Shown here one piece after another: positions 62,511-64,000 of a stretch of 64,000 bases of DNA. Made by a program: the position numbers and the translations under genes. Within the stretch, counting starts at the first letter, position 1; every line of letters begins with the position of its first letter. A model generated the notes under the pieces. It was not told the DNA's origin. It saw only the letters and a list, made by a program, of their open reading frames with translations, and did no database searches. The DNA comes from Longimicrobium sp. (lineage in GTDB: Bacteria; Gemmatimonadota; Gemmatimonadetes; Longimicrobiales; Longimicrobiaceae), in assembly GCF_036388275.1 (NCBI RefSeq), contig NZ_DASVSF010000110.1, forward strand, positions 62,001-126,000, in the 5' to 3' direction.

Positions 62511-62546
62511 GATGGTAATATTATATCCATCATCTCATCCAGGCAA
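62511..62546 (-). promoter_or_regulatory. Promoter with overlapping inverted repeat before the thiolase operon
   Basis: On the minus strand: TTGCCT (62541-62546), 15 bases, TATAAT (62520-62525). An inverted repeat GATGG/CCATC at 62511-62515 and 62527-62531 spans the -10, the right place for the TetR protein to bind. Confidence 0.45.
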
Positions 62547-62604
62547 GAAGATCCGGAGAGTGGGAAGTCCACCCTCCGGCTTGGATCGCGCACCTGATCC
62601 GGAC

Positions 62605-62964
62605 TCAGTCCGCTGAGGACGTGGCGCTGGGGATGAATCCGAAGAACACCTCGATGGACCGGATGCGACCGGCCTCGATCCGGAAGAACTCGGCGTTGCG
62701 GAAAGTGCCGCCGGGCTTTCCCTCCGTCTCGTAGCGCACGAAGGCCTCGTCGCCCTGCGCGAAGATGGTCATGGGCTCGCGGAAGCGGAACGAGCCTGCG
62801 TGGGGAAAGCAGTGCGAGAAGTACGTCGCCCGGCTGATGTGGTCGTCCCAGGGGCTGGTGAAGGTGAAATCATCCGCGAGCAGCGCCTCCAACTGCTCGC
62901 GGTCCGCCACTTGGTAGGCCGAGAAGTAGCGGCGGACCAGATCTGCTGTCGAGTCGTCGGTCAT
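62605..62964 (-). CDS. SnoaL-like (NTF2 fold) protein
   Basis: 119 residues from ATG 62964 (MTDDSTADLVRRYFSAYQVA). Pattern LVRRYFSAYQVADREQLEAL, LLADDFTFTSPW, FRNAEFFRIEAGRIRSIEVF fits the SnoaL/NTF2 fold. These act as small binding or isomerase proteins; no catalytic residues assigned. Lies beyond the thiolase operon promoter (tail end near it), likely its own unit. Confidence 0.8.
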   Translation of the reverse strand: MTDDSTADLVRRYFSAYQVADREQLEALLADDFTFTSPWDDHISRATYFSHCFPHAGSFRFREPMTIFAQGDEAFVRYETEGKPGGTFRNAEFFRIEAGRIRSIEVFFGFIPSATSSAD

Positions 62965-62995
62965 GGGAGGGCTTCGGTGGGTGGTTGGGGAGTGA

Positions 62996-63202
62996 TCAAT
63001 CGTCGAGGGATTGTCCGCGCTCGGTAAGGGCGATGCGGATCAGGCCGAGGGCCTTGGGTCCCATCCCGTGCAGCTTCAGCAGTTCTCGCGCGCTCCGTCC
63101 GGCGAGCTGGTCCAGCCGCGTGTAGCCAGCCGCGACGAGCGCCCGGTGCGCGGGCCTGCCAATGCCGGCGGGTAGATCGCTTTCCACCGGACCGGCGCTC
63201 AT
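62996..63202 (-). CDS. Small helix-hairpin-helix protein
   Basis: 68 residues from ATG 63202 (MSAGPVESDLPAGIGRPAHR). AGYTRLDQLAGRSARELLKL followed by HGMGPKALGLIRIALTERG is the helix-hairpin-helix pattern (hGhGhK) of the RNA polymerase alpha C-terminal-like and DNA-binding HhH proteins. No enzyme domain. Overlaps the 63199 gene by 4 bases (ATGA), so coupled. Confidence 0.8.
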   Translation of the reverse strand: MSAGPVESDLPAGIGRPAHRALVAAGYTRLDQLAGRSARELLKLHGMGPKALGLIRIALTERGQSLDD

Positions 63203-63435
63203 CTCGCCTCCTCCATCGCGGGCCTGCCGTTCCACGCGGCGCACAGCTCGTCGGTGAAGCAGGGCAGCAGGTACTCGGTGCTGGGCTTCACCTGGCAGCC
63301 CGCGTTTCCGCAGGTGATGCGCAAGCTCTCGCTCAACCACGGATCGGGCTCGAGCGCCGCCGGGCCGCCGCAGAACGGGCAGGGGCGCAGCAGGGCGGGG
63401 ATGGCCCGCGGGAGATCGGCCGTTCGCTGGGTCAT
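63199..63435 (-). CDS. Small zinc-ribbon (Lar-like) protein
   Basis: 78 residues from ATG 63435. CPFCGGPAALEPD followed by CGNAGCQVKP gives four cysteines of a zinc ribbon like the N-terminal part of Lar restriction-alleviation proteins; the C-terminal CFTDELCAAWN matches the family's typical tryptophan ending. Lar inhibits type I restriction in E. coli prophages; here the function is not established. Coupled with an HhH gene. Confidence 0.65.
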   Translation of the reverse strand: MTQRTADLPRAIPALLRPCPFCGGPAALEPDPWLSESLRITCGNAGCQVKPSTEYLLPCFTDELCAAWNGRPAMEEAR

Positions 63436-63828
63436 GGTGGCACTCGTTCGCTCGGGTTCGGCGCGGATCAGGCGCCCGCTGGCCTGGTACCCATACGTCG
63501 AACGAGAAGGCGTGGGATCGACACGTGGTTCCCCCTCCCCCGGCCCCTCCCCCGCAAACCGCGCGGGAGAGGGAGAACTTCGATTGCGGTGGGACAGGTG
63601 CCGGCGCATTCCTTCGGGAGCCCCCTCCCCCCGGCCCCCGTCCCCCGCTACGCAGGGGAGGGGGAGACCTGAATCGCGCTTCTGCCGGCCTGGCGCAACC
63701 GACTGGCTCCCTTCCCCCGCGCAGTTTGCGGGGGAAGGGTTGGGGATGGGGGGCGCCGGCCCGAGCGCCGGGCCTTCCTGGCCGCACCTCAGCCTGGGGT
63801 TCGTGCACGCGCGGGAAGCCGCTTTGCC
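63436..63828. repeat. Intergenic palindromic repeats
   Basis: No gene. Three CCCCTCCCCCGGCCCC-type palindromes at about 63523-63575, 63625-63672 and (inverse) 63700-63755. Same family as in the other gene-free stretches. Confidence 0.6.
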
Positions 63829-64000
63829 TCAGCGGGGCATCGATTCCAGGTACTCCGCAAGGCGTGCCAGCGTCTGGTTGCCCAGCTCCACCGCGCCGAA
63901 CTTGATGCTGGCCTCGCGCTGCTCGCGGGTGCGCATCAGCATGCGCGAGGTCAGGCGCGTCTTTCCGCCCTCATCGTCGAAGGTGATCGTCACGAAGAAC
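63829..64000 (-). CDS. SRPBCC/AHSA1 family protein (5' end missing)
   Basis: Only the last 56 codons are in the window; stop at 63829-63831. FFVTITFDDEGGKTRLTSRM, then REASIKFGAVELGNQTLARL is the C-terminal helix of the AHSA1 (activator of Hsp90 ATPase 1-like) START-fold family. Start and most of the protein lie beyond the right edge. Confidence 0.75.
   Translation of the reverse strand, partial: FFVTITFDDEGGKTRLTSRMLMRTREQREASIKFGAVELGNQTLARLAEYLESMPR

Noticed and set aside
1..64000. tRNA, rRNA or riboswitch genes
   Set aside because: No cloverleaf with TTCGANTC-type arm or rRNA core sequence was found by eye on either strand; short or divergent RNAs could be missed.

Overview
The window is a GC-rich bacterial chromosome segment. 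I infer Gemmatimonadota, most likely Longimicrobiaceae. The grounds are the very high GC, the TIGR02999-type ECF sigma factor coupled to a Ser/Thr kinase-TPR protein, the VIT/VWA protein, the solitary family B DNA polymerase and the dense families of GC-rich palindromic intergenic repeats. No rRNA or tRNA gene and no CRISPR array was seen.

Layout. 1-3380: two divergent Wzi-like outer-membrane barrel genes, the first cut by the left edge. 3469-6451: a tightly overlapping sulfur operon (cysQ, SLC13 permease, APS-kinase-like gene). 6589-10156: sigma factor, kinase and a tiny acidic protein, closed by a strong terminator. 10515-13191: an AT-richer HD plus Hsp90-like ATPase gene broken by two one-base frameshifts. 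13375-15893: glgC-glgA for glycogen. 15895-20270: a K+/H+ antiporter divergent from a complete family B DNA polymerase. 20370-25240: small unknowns, a Gly/Ser/Thr-rich protein, and a subtilase preceded by a small protein resembling its C-terminal domain. 25350-28983: AlbA/Schlafen-type protein, unknown TPR-like protein, TonB-like protein. 29205-30961: pnuC-nadR for NAD salvage. 31036-35466: secreted lipoproteins and two very small proteins.

35605-41246 is the most interesting part. It is a compact, lower-GC, co-directional cassette: HTH regulator with a palindromic operator, Dam-like adenine methyltransferase, calcineurin-like phosphoesterase, large P-loop ATPase and a protein I cannot name. 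The last three are translationally coupled or nearly so. It looks like an uncharacterised defence or conflict system.

41345-45581: a VIT/VWA/TPR protein and an aldo/keto reductase. 46053-54531 (minus strand): purine cluster purC-pssA-purS-purQ-(small lipoprotein-like gene)-purL-purF, which supplies IMP synthesis steps plus phosphatidylserine synthase. 54932-55963: type 2 ferredoxin-NADP reductase. 57175-59568: VOC and YCII small proteins and a PQQ-type sugar dehydrogenase. 60119-62474: a TetR-hotdog thioesterase-thiolase operon. 62605-64000: SnoaL-like, HhH and zinc-ribbon small proteins and the end of an AHSA1/SRPBCC gene.

Long gene-free stretches (47445-48502, 54532-54931, 55964-57174, 59569-60118, 63436-63828) are filled with at least two families of palindromic repeats, one with a 90-base nested module.
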